In this document: piece after piece, positions 15,646 to 24,083 of the stretch
How the letters are laid out: the number at the start of each line of letters is the position of its first letter
How positions within the stretch are numbered: the first letter of the stretch is position 1
Source of the DNA: Falsiroseomonas bella
Lineage (GTDB): Bacteria; Pseudomonadota; Alphaproteobacteria; Acetobacterales; Acetobacteraceae
Length of the DNA: 64,000 nucleotides
Direction: 5' to 3'
Assembly: GCF_003173615.1 (NCBI RefSeq)
Contig: NZ_QGNA01000002.1
Coordinates: 434,001-498,000 of the forward strand
The notes under the pieces: generated by a model
Database searches by the model: none
Told to the model about the DNA's origin: nothing
The model's input: only the letters and a program-made list of their open reading frames with translations
Translations under genes and position numbers: made by a program

Positions 15646-18036
15646 ATGCCGCCACCCGCCCCACTGGCCGCTCGCACGCCCGCCCGCGCCGCGCCTTCGG
15701 CCGCCGATCTCGCGCGCATGGAGGCGCAACTGCGCGAGCGCATCCTGGCCCAGCCGACTTCCGGCATGCATTGGCAGCAGCTTGCCACCCTGCTCGCGCA
15801 GACCGGCCGCCACGCCGAAGCCGCCGACGCATTCGCCCGCGCGGTGGAGAACGGCGCTTCGGCGCAGGCGCTTGCGCTGCCCTGGTCGCTCGCGCTGAGC
15901 AATGCCGGCCGCCATGCGGAGGCAGTGGCGGTGCTGCAGCCGGTGCAGGAGCGCAAGCCGAAGGACTTCGTCCTGGCCAACACGCTCGGCGTGCTGCTGA
16001 AGCGCGCAGGCCGGCTCGACGAGGCCGTGCCGCTGCTGGAAATGGCCCGGAAGCTCGATCCGCGCAGCGTCTCGCCATGCCAGAACCTCGGCAACACGCA
16101 GGAGCTGCGCGGCGATTTTGCCGCCGCCGCCGCCGCCTTCGCCGCCGGGCTCAAGCTCGACCCGCGCAACGGCGAGCTGTGGCGCCTGCATGGCCGTGCG
16201 CTGCGCGCGCTGAACGACATGGACGGCGCGCTGGCGAGCTTCGAGAAGGCCTTCGGCCTCGATCCACGCAACCGGGAGATCGGCACCACGCTGATCGGCC
16301 TGCTGCTCGAGCGCGGCGAGAACGAACGCGCTTTGGGAGTCGTGCAGAAGCTGCGCATCGCCCTGCCGGACGACACGATGGCGGAGGTGATGGAAGGCCG
16401 CATCCTGCTGCGCCAGGGCCGCGTGGCGGAGGCGCGCGAGCGGCTGGAGGCGGTCATCGCGCGCCGGCCCGGCGACCGCCCCGCCAACATGCTGCTCGCA
16501 CGTCTGCATGGGGATGGCGACCGACGCCTGGCGAATGAGGCGCTCGAGCGCGCCTTCGCCGCCGAACCCGACAACCCCGAGGTGATGGACGCGCTGGTTG
16601 AGAGCCTCTCGCGCAGCCGCTACGACAGCGAGGTGGCGCATCTTGAACGCGCCTATGTCATCGCCTGCCGCCTGATGGAGCGACACCCGGACCGCGTGCC
16701 GCGCTATGCGCGCTCGCTCCGCACCGTGTTCCAGCGCGTGCTGGACCTGCCGCGGCTGGAGGCGACAGGCACGCTGGCGCAGCTCGCGCCGCTCTGGCTG
16801 GCGGAGAACCGGCTGTCGGCCTTGCATTACGAGCTGGGCCAGGTGGAGACGCTGGAAGACCGGCTACAGATCGTCGAATGGCATCGCCAGTGGGGGCGCC
16901 GCGAGGAATCAACGATCAAGCCGGTGTCGCTTCCGGCGCGCCCCGCCATCCATGCCGAACGCAAGCTGCGCGTCGGCTTCATGTCCTCCGACCTGCGCAA
17001 CCACCCCGTCACCTATTTCGCGCTGCCGCTCCTGGAGAGCTACGATCGCGATCGCGTGCAGGTGTTCTGCTATTCCTTCTACGAAGGCGAGCGCGACGGC
17101 GTGCAGCAGCATATCGAGCAGAAGGTGTACGCCTTCCGCTGGTGGCCGCGCCAGCCCAGCGCGAAGGTCGCCGAGGACATCGCGCGCGACGAGCTCGACA
17201 TCCTCTTCGAGCTCGGCGGTTCCACCGCGATGAACAAGCTGGACGTCATGGCCTATCGCCCGGCGCGGATCGGCGCGAGCTGGCTCGGCTATCCGCATTC
17301 GGCGGGGCTGGAGCGCATCGACTACATCCTGACCGACCCTTACATCCGCCCCACCGATCCGCGCCTGCTGATCGAGAAGGCCTTCGAGATGCCCGACAGC
17401 TGGGTGACGCTCGGCCGCCTCGGCTTCAACGACCGCGTGCCGATCGAGGACGGCACGCCGGAGGAGCGCCAGGGCGCGCTGACCTTCGGCACGATGAACA
17501 ATCCCTACAAATACACGACGAAATGCCTCGACGCCTGGGCCGCCGTGCTGCGCGCCGTGCCGGGCAGCCGTTTTCTTTTCGTCCGTCCCGAGGCCAGCGG
17601 CGAGAGTTTCGTGCGCAACGCCGGCGAGGTCTTTTCCGCGCGTGGCGTGGATCCGTCGCGGCTGGATTTCGTCGGCGTGCGCGGCAAGCACCTGCCCTAC
17701 TACAACCGCATCGATATCGCGCTCGACAGTTTTCCGCATGTCGGCGGCACGACGACCTGCGAGACGCTGTGGATGGGCGTGCCGACCATCACGCTGGTCG
17801 GCGCCGGCTTCCCGGAGCGCATCTCCTATTCCAACCTGTCCAATGCGGGGCTGGGCGAGCTCTGCGCGCACAGCGCCGAGGAATTCGTGCAGATCGCCGT
17901 CGCGCTGGCCGAGGACCGCGCGAAGCGCCGGCTGTGGCGCACGGGCCTGCGGGACATGATCCGTGCGCGCCCGCTGGGCGACGTGCAGCGCTTCGTGGAT
18001 GCGTTCTACGCCAAGGCGAAGGAGGTCTGCGCGTGA
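15646..18036 (+). CDS. TPR-containing GT41 (SPINDLY/O-GlcNAc transferase-like) glycosyltransferase
   Basis: 796 residues. Residues ~25-260 are tandem tetratricopeptide repeats (for example LNDMDGALASFEKAFGLDPR). The C-terminal half is a GT41 catalytic region: LRVGFMSSDLRNHPVTYF, ELGGSTAMNKLDVMAYRPA, DYILTDPYIRP and FPHVGGTTTCETLWMGVP (nucleotide-sugar site), as in eukaryotic OGT/SPY and bacterial homologues. Likely transfers a sugar to protein or to glycan. Its stop overlaps the start of the cytidylyltransferase gene (GTGA), so it is coupled to a CDP-sugar operon that could supply its donor; that link is inference. Confidence 0.9.
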   Translation: MPPPAPLAARTPARAAPSAADLARMEAQLRERILAQPTSGMHWQQLATLLAQTGRHAEAADAFARAVENGASAQALALPWSLALSNAGRHAEAVAVLQPVQERKPKDFVLANTLGVLLKRAGRLDEAVPLLEMARKLDPRSVSPCQNLGNTQELRGDFAAAAAAFAAGLKLDPRNGELWRLHGRALRALNDMDGALASFEKAFGLDPRNREIGTTLIGLLLERGENERALGVVQKLRIALPDDTMAEVMEGRILLRQGRVAEARERLEAVIARRPGDRPANMLLARLHGDGDRRLANEALERAFAAEPDNPEVMDALVESLSRSRYDSEVAHLERAYVIACRLMERHPDRVPRYARSLRTVFQRVLDLPRLEATGTLAQLAPLWLAENRLSALHYELGQVETLEDRLQIVEWHRQWGRREESTIKPVSLPARPAIHAERKLRVGFMSSDLRNHPVTYFALPLLESYDRDRVQVFCYSFYEGERDGVQQHIEQKVYAFRWWPRQPSAKVAEDIARDELDILFELGGSTAMNKLDVMAYRPARIGASWLGYPHSAGLERIDYILTDPYIRPTDPRLLIEKAFEMPDSWVTLGRLGFNDRVPIEDGTPEERQGALTFGTMNNPYKYTTKCLDAWAAVLRAVPGSRFLFVRPEASGESFVRNAGEVFSARGVDPSRLDFVGVRGKHLPYYNRIDIALDSFPHVGGTTTCETLWMGVPTITLVGAGFPERISYSNLSNAGLGELCAHSAEEFVQIAVALAEDRAKRRLWRTGLRDMIRARPLGDVQRFVDAFYAKAKEVCA

Positions 18037-18803
18037 AGGCGGTGATCCTCGCCGGCGGGCGCGGCACGCGCCTGGCCGAGGAAACCTCGCTCCGCCCCAA
18101 GCCGATGGTCGAGATCGGCGGGCGGCCGATCCTATGGCACATCATGAAGATCTACGCCGCGCATGGCGTGACCGACTTCGTCATCTGCCTCGGCTACAAG
18201 GGCTGGCAGATCAAGGAATTCTTCCTGAACTACCGCAGCCACGCCGCCGACCTGACCGTGGACCTCGCGACCGGCGCGGTGGAGGTGCTGCGCCCGAACG
18301 CCGAGCCCTGGCGCGTCACGCTGGTGGACACCGGCGAGGACACGATGACCGGCGGCCGCCTGCGCCGCATCGCGCCGCATGTCGTGGGCGACGAGGCCTT
18401 CTGCATGACCTACGGCGACGGCGTCGGCGATGTGGACATCACCGCGCTCATCGCCTTCCACCGCCGGCATGGCAGGCAGGCGACGGTCACCGCCGTCGTC
18501 CCGCCCGGCCGTTTCGGCGCCTTGCAGCGCGACGGCGACCGCGTCGCCGCCTTCACCGAGAAGCCCGCCGGCGACGGCGGCACGATCAATGGCGGGTTCT
18601 TCGTGCTGTCGCCCCGCGTTCTTGACCGCATCGGCGGCGACGCGACGGTGTGGGAGAACGAGCCGCTGACCGGCCTGGCGCGCGACGGCGAGCTCTGCGC
18701 CTACGACCATCGCGGCTTCTGGCAGCCGATGGATACGCTGCGCGACCGCGAGCAGCTCGAGCGCCTCTGGGCCGAAGGCCGCGCGCCGTGGCGGGTGTGG
18801 TGA
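18033..18803 (+). CDS. rfbF: Glucose-1-phosphate cytidylyltransferase
   Basis: 256 residues, essentially the length of the enteric enzyme. Catalyses CTP + glucose-1-phosphate to CDP-glucose. Seen: N-terminal nucleotidyltransferase signature LAGGRGTRLAEETSLRPKPM, CLGYKGWQIKEFFLNY, YGDGVGDVDI (metal Asp) and FWQPMDTLRDREQLE at the C terminus, all typical of RfbF. GTG start overlaps the upstream stop and is preceded by AAGGAGGT. First committed step of the CDP-deoxysugar operon. Confidence 0.95.
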   Translation: MKAVILAGGRGTRLAEETSLRPKPMVEIGGRPILWHIMKIYAAHGVTDFVICLGYKGWQIKEFFLNYRSHAADLTVDLATGAVEVLRPNAEPWRVTLVDTGEDTMTGGRLRRIAPHVVGDEAFCMTYGDGVGDVDITALIAFHRRHGRQATVTAVVPPGRFGALQRDGDRVAAFTEKPAGDGGTINGGFFVLSPRVLDRIGGDATVWENEPLTGLARDGELCAYDHRGFWQPMDTLRDREQLERLWAEGRAPWRVW

Positions 18804-19837
18804 CGCAGCCCGATCCCGGCTTCTGGCGCGGGCGCCGCGTGCTGGTCACCGGGCATACCGGCTTCAAGGGAAGCTGGCTGGTCCGCATGCTGGACGGGCT
18901 GGGCGCGCAGGTGACCGGCATCGCGCTCGATCCCGAGCCGGGTGCGAGCGCCTTCGCGGCGATGCGCGTGGCCGATGTGCTGGAGCGCGACATGCGCCTC
19001 GATATCCGCGACGCGCCCGCGCTGCGCGACGCCGTGCACGGCATGCAGCCGCAGATCATGCTGCACCTCGCAGCCCAGGCGCTGGTCGGGCGCAGCCACG
19101 CCGATCCCTCCGGCACCTTCGCCTCCAACGTCGCCGGCACGGTCAACCTGCTGCAGGCTCTGCGTGGCCTGCCCGGCGTGCAGGCCGCGCTCATCGTCAC
19201 CTCCGACAAGGTCTATCGCAACGACGGCAGCGGCCGCCGCTTCACCGAGGACGATCCGCTCGGCGGCGAGGATCCCTACAGCGCGTCGAAGGCCGCCGCC
19301 GAGATCGCCGTCGCCTCCTGGCGCGCCAGCTTCGCCCGCGACCTGCCGCCGATGGCCACTGCGCGCGCCGGCAACGTCATCGGCGGTGGCGACTTTTGCG
19401 AAGCCCGCATCATCCCCGACCTGGTGCGCGCGCAGCTGGCGGGCGAGGCGCTGGTGGTGCGCCGCCCCGATGCCACGCGCCCCTTCCAGCATGTGCTGGA
19501 CGTGCTGCGCGGCTACCTGTTGCTGGCCGAGGCGCTGGTCGCCGGCACCGCCCCGCCTGCGCTGAATTTCGGGCCGCAGGATGGTGAGATCCGCGTGCGC
19601 GACCTGCTCGCGCTCTGGGGCGATGTGCGCTGGGTGCAGGCGCCCGGCGAGGTCATGCACGAAGCGCCACGCCTTGCGCTGGACTCGTCGCGCGCGACGC
19701 AGGCGCTCGGCTGGCGCCCGCTGCTGGACACCCCCGCCGCCATCGCCGCGACCGCCGCGTGGTATGCGGCCTGGCGCAGGGGAGAGGACATGGTGGCGGT
19801 GACGCAGCGCGCGATCGCGCAGAGCTTGCGCGCATGA
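18800..19837 (+). CDS. rfbG: CDP-glucose 4,6-dehydratase
   Basis: 345 residues. Extended SDR converting CDP-glucose to CDP-4-keto-6-deoxyglucose. Seen: VTGHTGFKGSWL (NAD site), HLAAQALVGRSH, TSDKVYRN, catalytic DPYSASKAAAE (YxxxK), and ARAGNVIGGGDF. Start is placed at the GTG overlapping the rfbF stop (GTGA at 18800-18803); in-frame GTGs at 18797 and 18788 are alternatives. Works directly after RfbF; the keto sugar feeds the C-methyltransferase and epimerase encoded next. Confidence 0.95.
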   Translation: MTQPDPGFWRGRRVLVTGHTGFKGSWLVRMLDGLGAQVTGIALDPEPGASAFAAMRVADVLERDMRLDIRDAPALRDAVHGMQPQIMLHLAAQALVGRSHADPSGTFASNVAGTVNLLQALRGLPGVQAALIVTSDKVYRNDGSGRRFTEDDPLGGEDPYSASKAAAEIAVASWRASFARDLPPMATARAGNVIGGGDFCEARIIPDLVRAQLAGEALVVRRPDATRPFQHVLDVLRGYLLLAEALVAGTAPPALNFGPQDGEIRVRDLLALWGDVRWVQAPGEVMHEAPRLALDSSRATQALGWRPLLDTPAAIAATAAWYAAWRRGEDMVAVTQRAIAQSLRA

Positions 19838-21069
19838 CTGCTACCCCCGTCACCGCCTGCCGCGCCTGCGGCGGTGCGCTCGGTGTCACCTTCTGCGACC
19901 TCGGCGTGCAGCCCGTCGCCAATTCCTACATCCCGCCCGAGCGCCCTGACGCGCCCGAGCCGCGCCATCCGCTGCGCGCCGTGGTCTGCCGCGACTGCCG
20001 CCTGGTGCAGCTCGACACCGTGGTGGACGCCGAGGGGATCTTCTCCGACTACGCCTATTTCTCCTCCGCCTCGGCGTCCTGGCTCGACCACGCCGCGCGC
20101 TTCGCCCGCGACATGACTGCGCGCTTCACGCTCGGTGGGCAAAGCTTCGTCGTCGAGGTCGCCTCCAACGACGGCTACCTGCTCCGCAACTTCGTCGCCG
20201 CCGGCATTCCCTGCCTCGGCATCGAGCCCGCCGCCAATGTCGCGGAGGTCGCCCGTGCGAACGGCGTGCCGACCGAGACGCGCTTCTTCGGCGAGACGAC
20301 CGCGCGCGATCTCGTCGTTCGTCGCGGCCATGCGGACCTGATCGCCGCGAACAACGTGTTTGCCCATGTGCCCGCGATCAACGACTTCACAGCCGGACTC
20401 GCCACGCTCGCCGGCCCGCGCGGCGTCGTCTCCATCGAGCAGCCGCATCTGGTGCGCATGGTCGAGGGCGTGCAGTTCGACACGATCTACCACGAGCACT
20501 ACGCCTACTGGTCGCTGCTGGCGATGGAACGCATCCTCGGGCGTCACGGCCTGCGCGTCTTCGACGTGCAGCGCCTGCCCACCCATGGTGGCTCCATCCG
20601 CGTTTTGTCGTCTCATGCCGACCGCGGCGTCTCCGACACGCTGCGCGAAATCCGCGCGGAGGAAGCCGCGCTCGGCCTCGACGCCGACGCCTACTACGAA
20701 GGCTTCGAGGCGCGCGCCCAGCAGACCCTCGCCGGCTTCCGGGCCTGGCTGCGCGAGGCACGCGCGGCCGGCCGGCGCATCGGCGCCTATGGCGCGGCGG
20801 CGAAGGGCAACACCTTCCTCAACGCAGCCGGCGTCACCGCGGCCGACATCCTCGCCGTCGCCGATGCCAGCCCCGCCAAGCAGGGCCGCCTTCTGCCCGG
20901 CAGCCGCATCCCCGTCGTCACGCCGGCTGCGCTGCTGGCGATGCCCCTCGACGACATCCTGATCCTGCCCTGGAACATCGCGCCGGAAATTTCCGGCCAG
21001 ATCCGCGCTGCCGGCTTTCGCGGCCGCGTGCTGACCGCGGTGCCGGCGCTGCGCGAGATCGCGCCGTGA
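19834..21069 (+). CDS. SAM-dependent sugar C-methyltransferase
   Basis: 411 residues in the three-part layout of NDP-sugar 3-C-methyltransferases (TylCIII/NovU/TcaB9 type). N-terminal zinc-binding part with CRACGG and CRDCRLVQL; central SAM fold with VVEVASNDGYLLRNF; EQPHLVRMVEG and IYHEHYAYWS, the conserved active-site region; and a C-terminal Rossmann-like domain (GAYGAAAKGNTFLNAAG). ATGA overlap with rfbG. In context it probably methylates C3 of CDP-4-keto-6-deoxyglucose or its epimer; the exact substrate is inference. Confidence 0.92.
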   Translation: MTATPVTACRACGGALGVTFCDLGVQPVANSYIPPERPDAPEPRHPLRAVVCRDCRLVQLDTVVDAEGIFSDYAYFSSASASWLDHAARFARDMTARFTLGGQSFVVEVASNDGYLLRNFVAAGIPCLGIEPAANVAEVARANGVPTETRFFGETTARDLVVRRGHADLIAANNVFAHVPAINDFTAGLATLAGPRGVVSIEQPHLVRMVEGVQFDTIYHEHYAYWSLLAMERILGRHGLRVFDVQRLPTHGGSIRVLSSHADRGVSDTLREIRAEEAALGLDADAYYEGFEARAQQTLAGFRAWLREARAAGRRIGAYGAAAKGNTFLNAAGVTAADILAVADASPAKQGRLLPGSRIPVVTPAALLAMPLDDILILPWNIAPEISGQIRAAGFRGRVLTAVPALREIAP

Positions 21070-21596
21070 TCTTCAGGGCGCTGGACCTGCCCGGCGCCTT
21101 CGAAATCCTGCCCGAACGCGCGCGCGACGAACGCGGCGCCTTCTTCCGCAGCTTCTGCGAAGCGGAATTCGCCGCCGCCGGCGTCGCCTTCCGCCCCGTG
21201 CAGATGAGCATCTCGGAAAACCCGCGCCGCCACACCCTGCGGGGAATGCACTGGCAGGCGCCACCCGCGGAGGAGCGGAAGCTGATCCGCTGCATTCGCG
21301 GCGCGGTGCTCGACGTGGCGCTCGATCTGCGCGCGGGCAGCGCCACGCGGCTGCGCCATGTCGCCGTCACGCTCTCGGCCGAGGCCGGCAACGCTATCTT
21401 CATTCCCGCCGGCTGCGCGCATGGCTTCCTCACGCTCACCGACGACGCCGCGCTGGAATACATGATGGACGTGCCTTTCGCGCCGGGCCTCGGCCGCGGC
21501 GCGCGCTGGGACGATCCGGCCTTCGGCATCGCTTGGCGCGCGCCGCCCGCGGTGATCTCGGAGCGTGACGCCACCTGGCCGGACTTCGATGGCTGA
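21066..21596 (+). CDS. dTDP-4-dehydrorhamnose 3,5-epimerase family protein (sugar epimerase)
   Basis: 176 residues, the RmlC size. Cupin fold motifs: DERGAFFRSFCEAEF, QMSISENPRRHTLRGMHWQ (the RGxH catalytic His region) and VLDVALDLRAGSATRL, IFIPAGCAHGFLTL. Epimerises a 4-keto-6-deoxy nucleotide sugar. Because it sits in a CDP- rather than dTDP-sugar operon, its real substrate is probably the C-methylated CDP-keto sugar. GTG start overlaps the methyltransferase stop (GTGA). Confidence 0.9.
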   Translation: MIFRALDLPGAFEILPERARDERGAFFRSFCEAEFAAAGVAFRPVQMSISENPRRHTLRGMHWQAPPAEERKLIRCIRGAVLDVALDLRAGSATRLRHVAVTLSAEAGNAIFIPAGCAHGFLTLTDDAALEYMMDVPFAPGLGRGARWDDPAFGIAWRAPPAVISERDATWPDFDG

Positions 21597-22467
21597 ACGC
21601 ATCCTCGTCACCGGCGGCTCGGGCTTCATCGGCCGCGCCGTGCTCGCGCCGCTTCGCGCCCGCGGCTTCGAGGTGCATGCCCCGGCACGCGCCGAAGCCG
21701 ACCTGCTGGACACCACCGCCACCCGCGCCCTGCTCCGAGACCTCCGGCCGACGCATCTGCTCCACTGCGCCTGGTATGTCGCACACGGCAAGTTCTGGAC
21801 CGCGCCCGAGAATGCCGACTGGCTGGAAGCCTCGGACTTCCTCGCCGCCACCTTCGCCGAATCCGGCGGGCGCCGCTTCATCGGCCTCGGCACCTGTGCC
21901 GAATACGCCGACGCGGCGGGCGACGATGACCTTCCCTGGCCCGAAACCCGGCGGATCGCGCCGGCCACGCCCTATGGCCGCGCCAAGGCGGAGCTCTCGG
22001 CCCGCCTGGCGCAGCGCCCCGGCACCGCCTGGGCGCGCCTCTTCCACCTCTTCGGCCCCGGCGAGCACCCGGACCGCCTGGTGCCGTCTATCGTCACGGC
22101 GCTGCGGCAGGGCAGGGAGGCGCGCTGCGCCTCCGGCCGGCCCGTCCGCGATTTCTGCTCGACCAGCTACATAGGGCGCGCCCTGGCGGCGCTGGCGGCC
22201 AGCGAGGTCACCGGTCCCGTCAACATCGCCTCCGGCGAGGGCCGGTCCATCGCCTCTGTCGCTCGCTTGCTGGCGGAGGCCGCCGGCCGCCCGGACCTGC
22301 TCCGCCTCGGCGCCCTGCCGGACCGCCCGAACGAGGTGCCGTGCATGGTCGCCGACATCACGCGCCTGCGCCGCGAAGTCGGCTTCGCCGACCCGCCGAA
22401 CGTCGAACAGGATCTGAAAGGCATGGTGGGCGCGGTAGGGATTGAACCTACGACCCCCGCCGTGTGA
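21589..22467 (+). CDS. NAD-dependent epimerase/4-ketoreductase (SDR), ends inside antisense tRNA-Val
   Basis: 292 residues. Extended SDR with VTGGSGFIGRAVL, GLGTCAEYADA and catalytic TPYGRAKAELS (YxxxK). In this operon it probably performs the final 4-keto reduction. Start overlaps the previous stop by 8 bases (ATGGCTGA). Odd feature: the last residues, MVGAVGIEPTTPAV, are the well-known translation of the antisense strand of a tRNA, and the stop TGA (22465-22467) falls on the anticodon of tRNA-Val. The natural C terminus may have been replaced when the operon arrived next to, or integrated at, the tRNA. Confidence 0.88.
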   Translation: MAERILVTGGSGFIGRAVLAPLRARGFEVHAPARAEADLLDTTATRALLRDLRPTHLLHCAWYVAHGKFWTAPENADWLEASDFLAATFAESGGRRFIGLGTCAEYADAAGDDDLPWPETRRIAPATPYGRAKAELSARLAQRPGTAWARLFHLFGPGEHPDRLVPSIVTALRQGREARCASGRPVRDFCSTSYIGRALAALAASEVTGPVNIASGEGRSIASVARLLAEAAGRPDLLRLGALPDRPNEVPCMVADITRLRREVGFADPPNVEQDLKGMVGAVGIEPTTPAV

Positions 22468-22498
22468 AGGCGATGCTCTCCCGCTGAGCTACGCGCCC
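22424..22498 (-). tRNA. tRNA-Val (anticodon CAC)
   Basis: Cloverleaf read on the minus strand: acceptor GGGCGCG pairs with CGCGCCC, discriminator A and encoded CCA (22424-22426). D-arm TAGCTCAGCGGGAGAGCA; anticodon loop TTCACAC on a 5-bp stem, anticodon CAC at 22464-22466; T-arm with GGTTCAATCC. Length 75 nt with CCA. Overlaps antisense the 3' end of the sugar epimerase/reductase gene by 44 bases. Confidence 0.95.
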
Positions 22499-22577
22499 AT
22501 GCCATCGGGAGGCGCTGGATAGGGGCGCCCGCCCCGGGGTGTCAAGCCACGCTTGCCCCGCCGCGTGCCGCTCCGAT

Positions 22578-23387
22578 ATGCCGGCGATGATGCGCCGCCC
22601 CGCCGCCCTCGCCCTGCTCGCCCTGCTGCTGCCCGGCGCTGCCGCCGCGCAGCCGCTGCGCGCCCGCTACGAGGTCCATGCGCTCGGCTCGGTGCTGCTG
22701 GAGCTGGAGGCGCGCTTCGAGCTGAGCGAGGCCGCCTACCGCATCGAGGCCGCCTTCCGCACCCGCGGCATGGCGGCGCTGCTGGTGCCGGCGGAGCATT
22801 TCTCCCGCGCCCAGGGCGCCTTCACGGCCGAGGCCGCAGCGCCTGCCGCCTTCGTCTCGGAAGGCACCTGGCGCGGCAACCGGCGTCGCATCGTGCTGGA
22901 CTGGACCAACCGCGACCCGCGCGTGGTGGAGCTCGTCCCCAACGACGCATCCGAGGACCGGGAGCCGGTGCCGCCGCCGCTACAGCGCGGCACGGTGGAC
23001 ATCCTCTCGGCCTTCGCCGCCCTGACCCGCCAGGTGGACCGGGCCGGGCATTGCGACCTGACGGCGCCGCTGTTCGATGGCCGGCGTCGGAGTGACATCG
23101 CCACCCGCAGCGCGGGGCGGGAGCGGATCCTGCCCTGGCGCAACGCCTGGCATGGCGAGGCGCTGCGCTGCACCTATGAGGGCCGCCTCGTCGCTGGCTT
23201 CCGCCGCGACCAGGACCGCGCCCGGCAGGAGGAACCGCAGCGCGGCACCGCCTGGATGGCGGTACCCTATCCCGGCGCGCCGCCCATCCCGGTGCGGATC
23301 GACATCCCGACCCGCTGGTTCGGCACCGCGACGGCGGTGCTGCTAGGCGCGGAACCCATCCAGCGCCGCGCCGAGTTCGGCCGGTAG
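22578..23387 (+). CDS. DUF3108 domain-containing periplasmic protein
   Basis: 269 residues. Signal peptide (RRPAALALLALLLPGAAAA, cleavage near AQP) followed by LRARYEVHALGSVLLELEARF and a beta-rich body that fits the DUF3108 family, whose function is not established. The C-terminal part contains IPVRIDIPTRWFGTATAVLLG, typical of the family end. Start uncertain between 22578 and in-frame ATGs at 22587/22590. The 3' end overlaps the convergent phosphatase gene by 45 bp, so both proteins encode their C termini from the same DNA. Confidence 0.82.
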   Translation: MPAMMRRPAALALLALLLPGAAAAQPLRARYEVHALGSVLLELEARFELSEAAYRIEAAFRTRGMAALLVPAEHFSRAQGAFTAEAAAPAAFVSEGTWRGNRRRIVLDWTNRDPRVVELVPNDASEDREPVPPPLQRGTVDILSAFAALTRQVDRAGHCDLTAPLFDGRRRSDIATRSAGRERILPWRNAWHGEALRCTYEGRLVAGFRRDQDRARQEEPQRGTAWMAVPYPGAPPIPVRIDIPTRWFGTATAVLLGAEPIQRRAEFGR

Positions 23388-24002
23388 CGCCTCGGGCCGC
23401 GCCACCACCGGCGCGCCATCGGCCATGGCGAGCGGCCCGTAGCCCCAGCCGACGAAGACGCAAGGAAGGCCGGCGCCGCGCGCCGCCAACACGTCGTTCC
23501 GGTGGTCGCCGACCATCACCGCGCCATGGGGCGCGCCGCCCGCCGCGGCGATCGTCGCCTGCAGATGGCCTGGGTCGGGCTTGCGCACCGCGAAACTGTC
23601 GCCGGCGCCGACCGCCGCCATCCGGTCCAGCAGGCCGAGCCCGCCCAGCAGGTCGCGCGCCGCCGCCCCGGGCTTGTTGGTGCAGACCGCCAGCCGCCAG
23701 CCATCGGCCCGGAGCGCCTCCAGCGCCTCGGCCATGCCGGGAAAGAGGCGGGTCTGCACCGCCGCATTGGCCTCGTAGTCGGACATGAACCGGTCCAGCG
23801 CCGCCTGCTCGAAAGGCTGCCCCCGCGCCGCCAGGGCCCGCGTCACCAGCACGCGCACGCCGTCGCCGATCATCGCCGTGACCTCGGCCAGGGTGAAGCC
23901 GGGCAGGCCGCGCGCGGCCATCAGGCGGTCGAGCGCGGCGCGGATGTCCGGGGCGCTGTCCACCAGCGTCCCGTCCAGGTCGAAGACAGCGAGCCTTGTC
24001 AT
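23343..24002 (-). CDS. gph: HAD-family phosphoglycolate phosphatase
   Basis: 219 residues. HAD motif I VFDLDGTLVDSAPDI, motif II VCTNKP, motif III/IV RKPDPGHLQ ... MVGDHRNDVLAARGAG; a helical cap lies between I and II (LAEVTAMIGDGVRVLV, the GxxV cap feature of Gph). Removes phosphate from 2-phosphoglycolate arising from oxygenation or DNA repair. Divergent from glmU; convergent, overlapping DUF3108 gene downstream. Confidence 0.9.
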   Translation of the reverse strand: MTRLAVFDLDGTLVDSAPDIRAALDRLMAARGLPGFTLAEVTAMIGDGVRVLVTRALAARGQPFEQAALDRFMSDYEANAAVQTRLFPGMAEALEALRADGWRLAVCTNKPGAAARDLLGGLGLLDRMAAVGAGDSFAVRKPDPGHLQATIAAAGGAPHGAVMVGDHRNDVLAARGAGLPCVFVGWGYGPLAMADGAPVVARPEALPAELGAALDGFRA

Positions 24003-24083
24003 GCGCGCGGCGATAGGCCCGCGCCGGCAGCGCGGCAAGACTGTCGCTTGCCGTCCCCGTCCCGGCCGGTTACGCGGGCGGCC

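Noticed and set aside
13890..16538. 882-codon plus-strand frame opposite the glycosyltransferase gene
   Set aside because: Both strands are open because of high GC; the minus strand carries GT-B motifs, and the plus frame is Arg/Gln/His-rich with none.
15492..16574. Upstream extension of the minus-strand glycosyltransferase frame into the GT41 gene
   Set aside because: The extension lies antisense to TPR coding sequence, and GGGAAG precedes the ATG at 15491.
16878..18032. Long N-terminal extension of the RfbF frame
   Set aside because: It overlaps the GT41 catalytic domain in another frame; RfbF begins at the GTG at 18033 with AAGGAGGT upstream.
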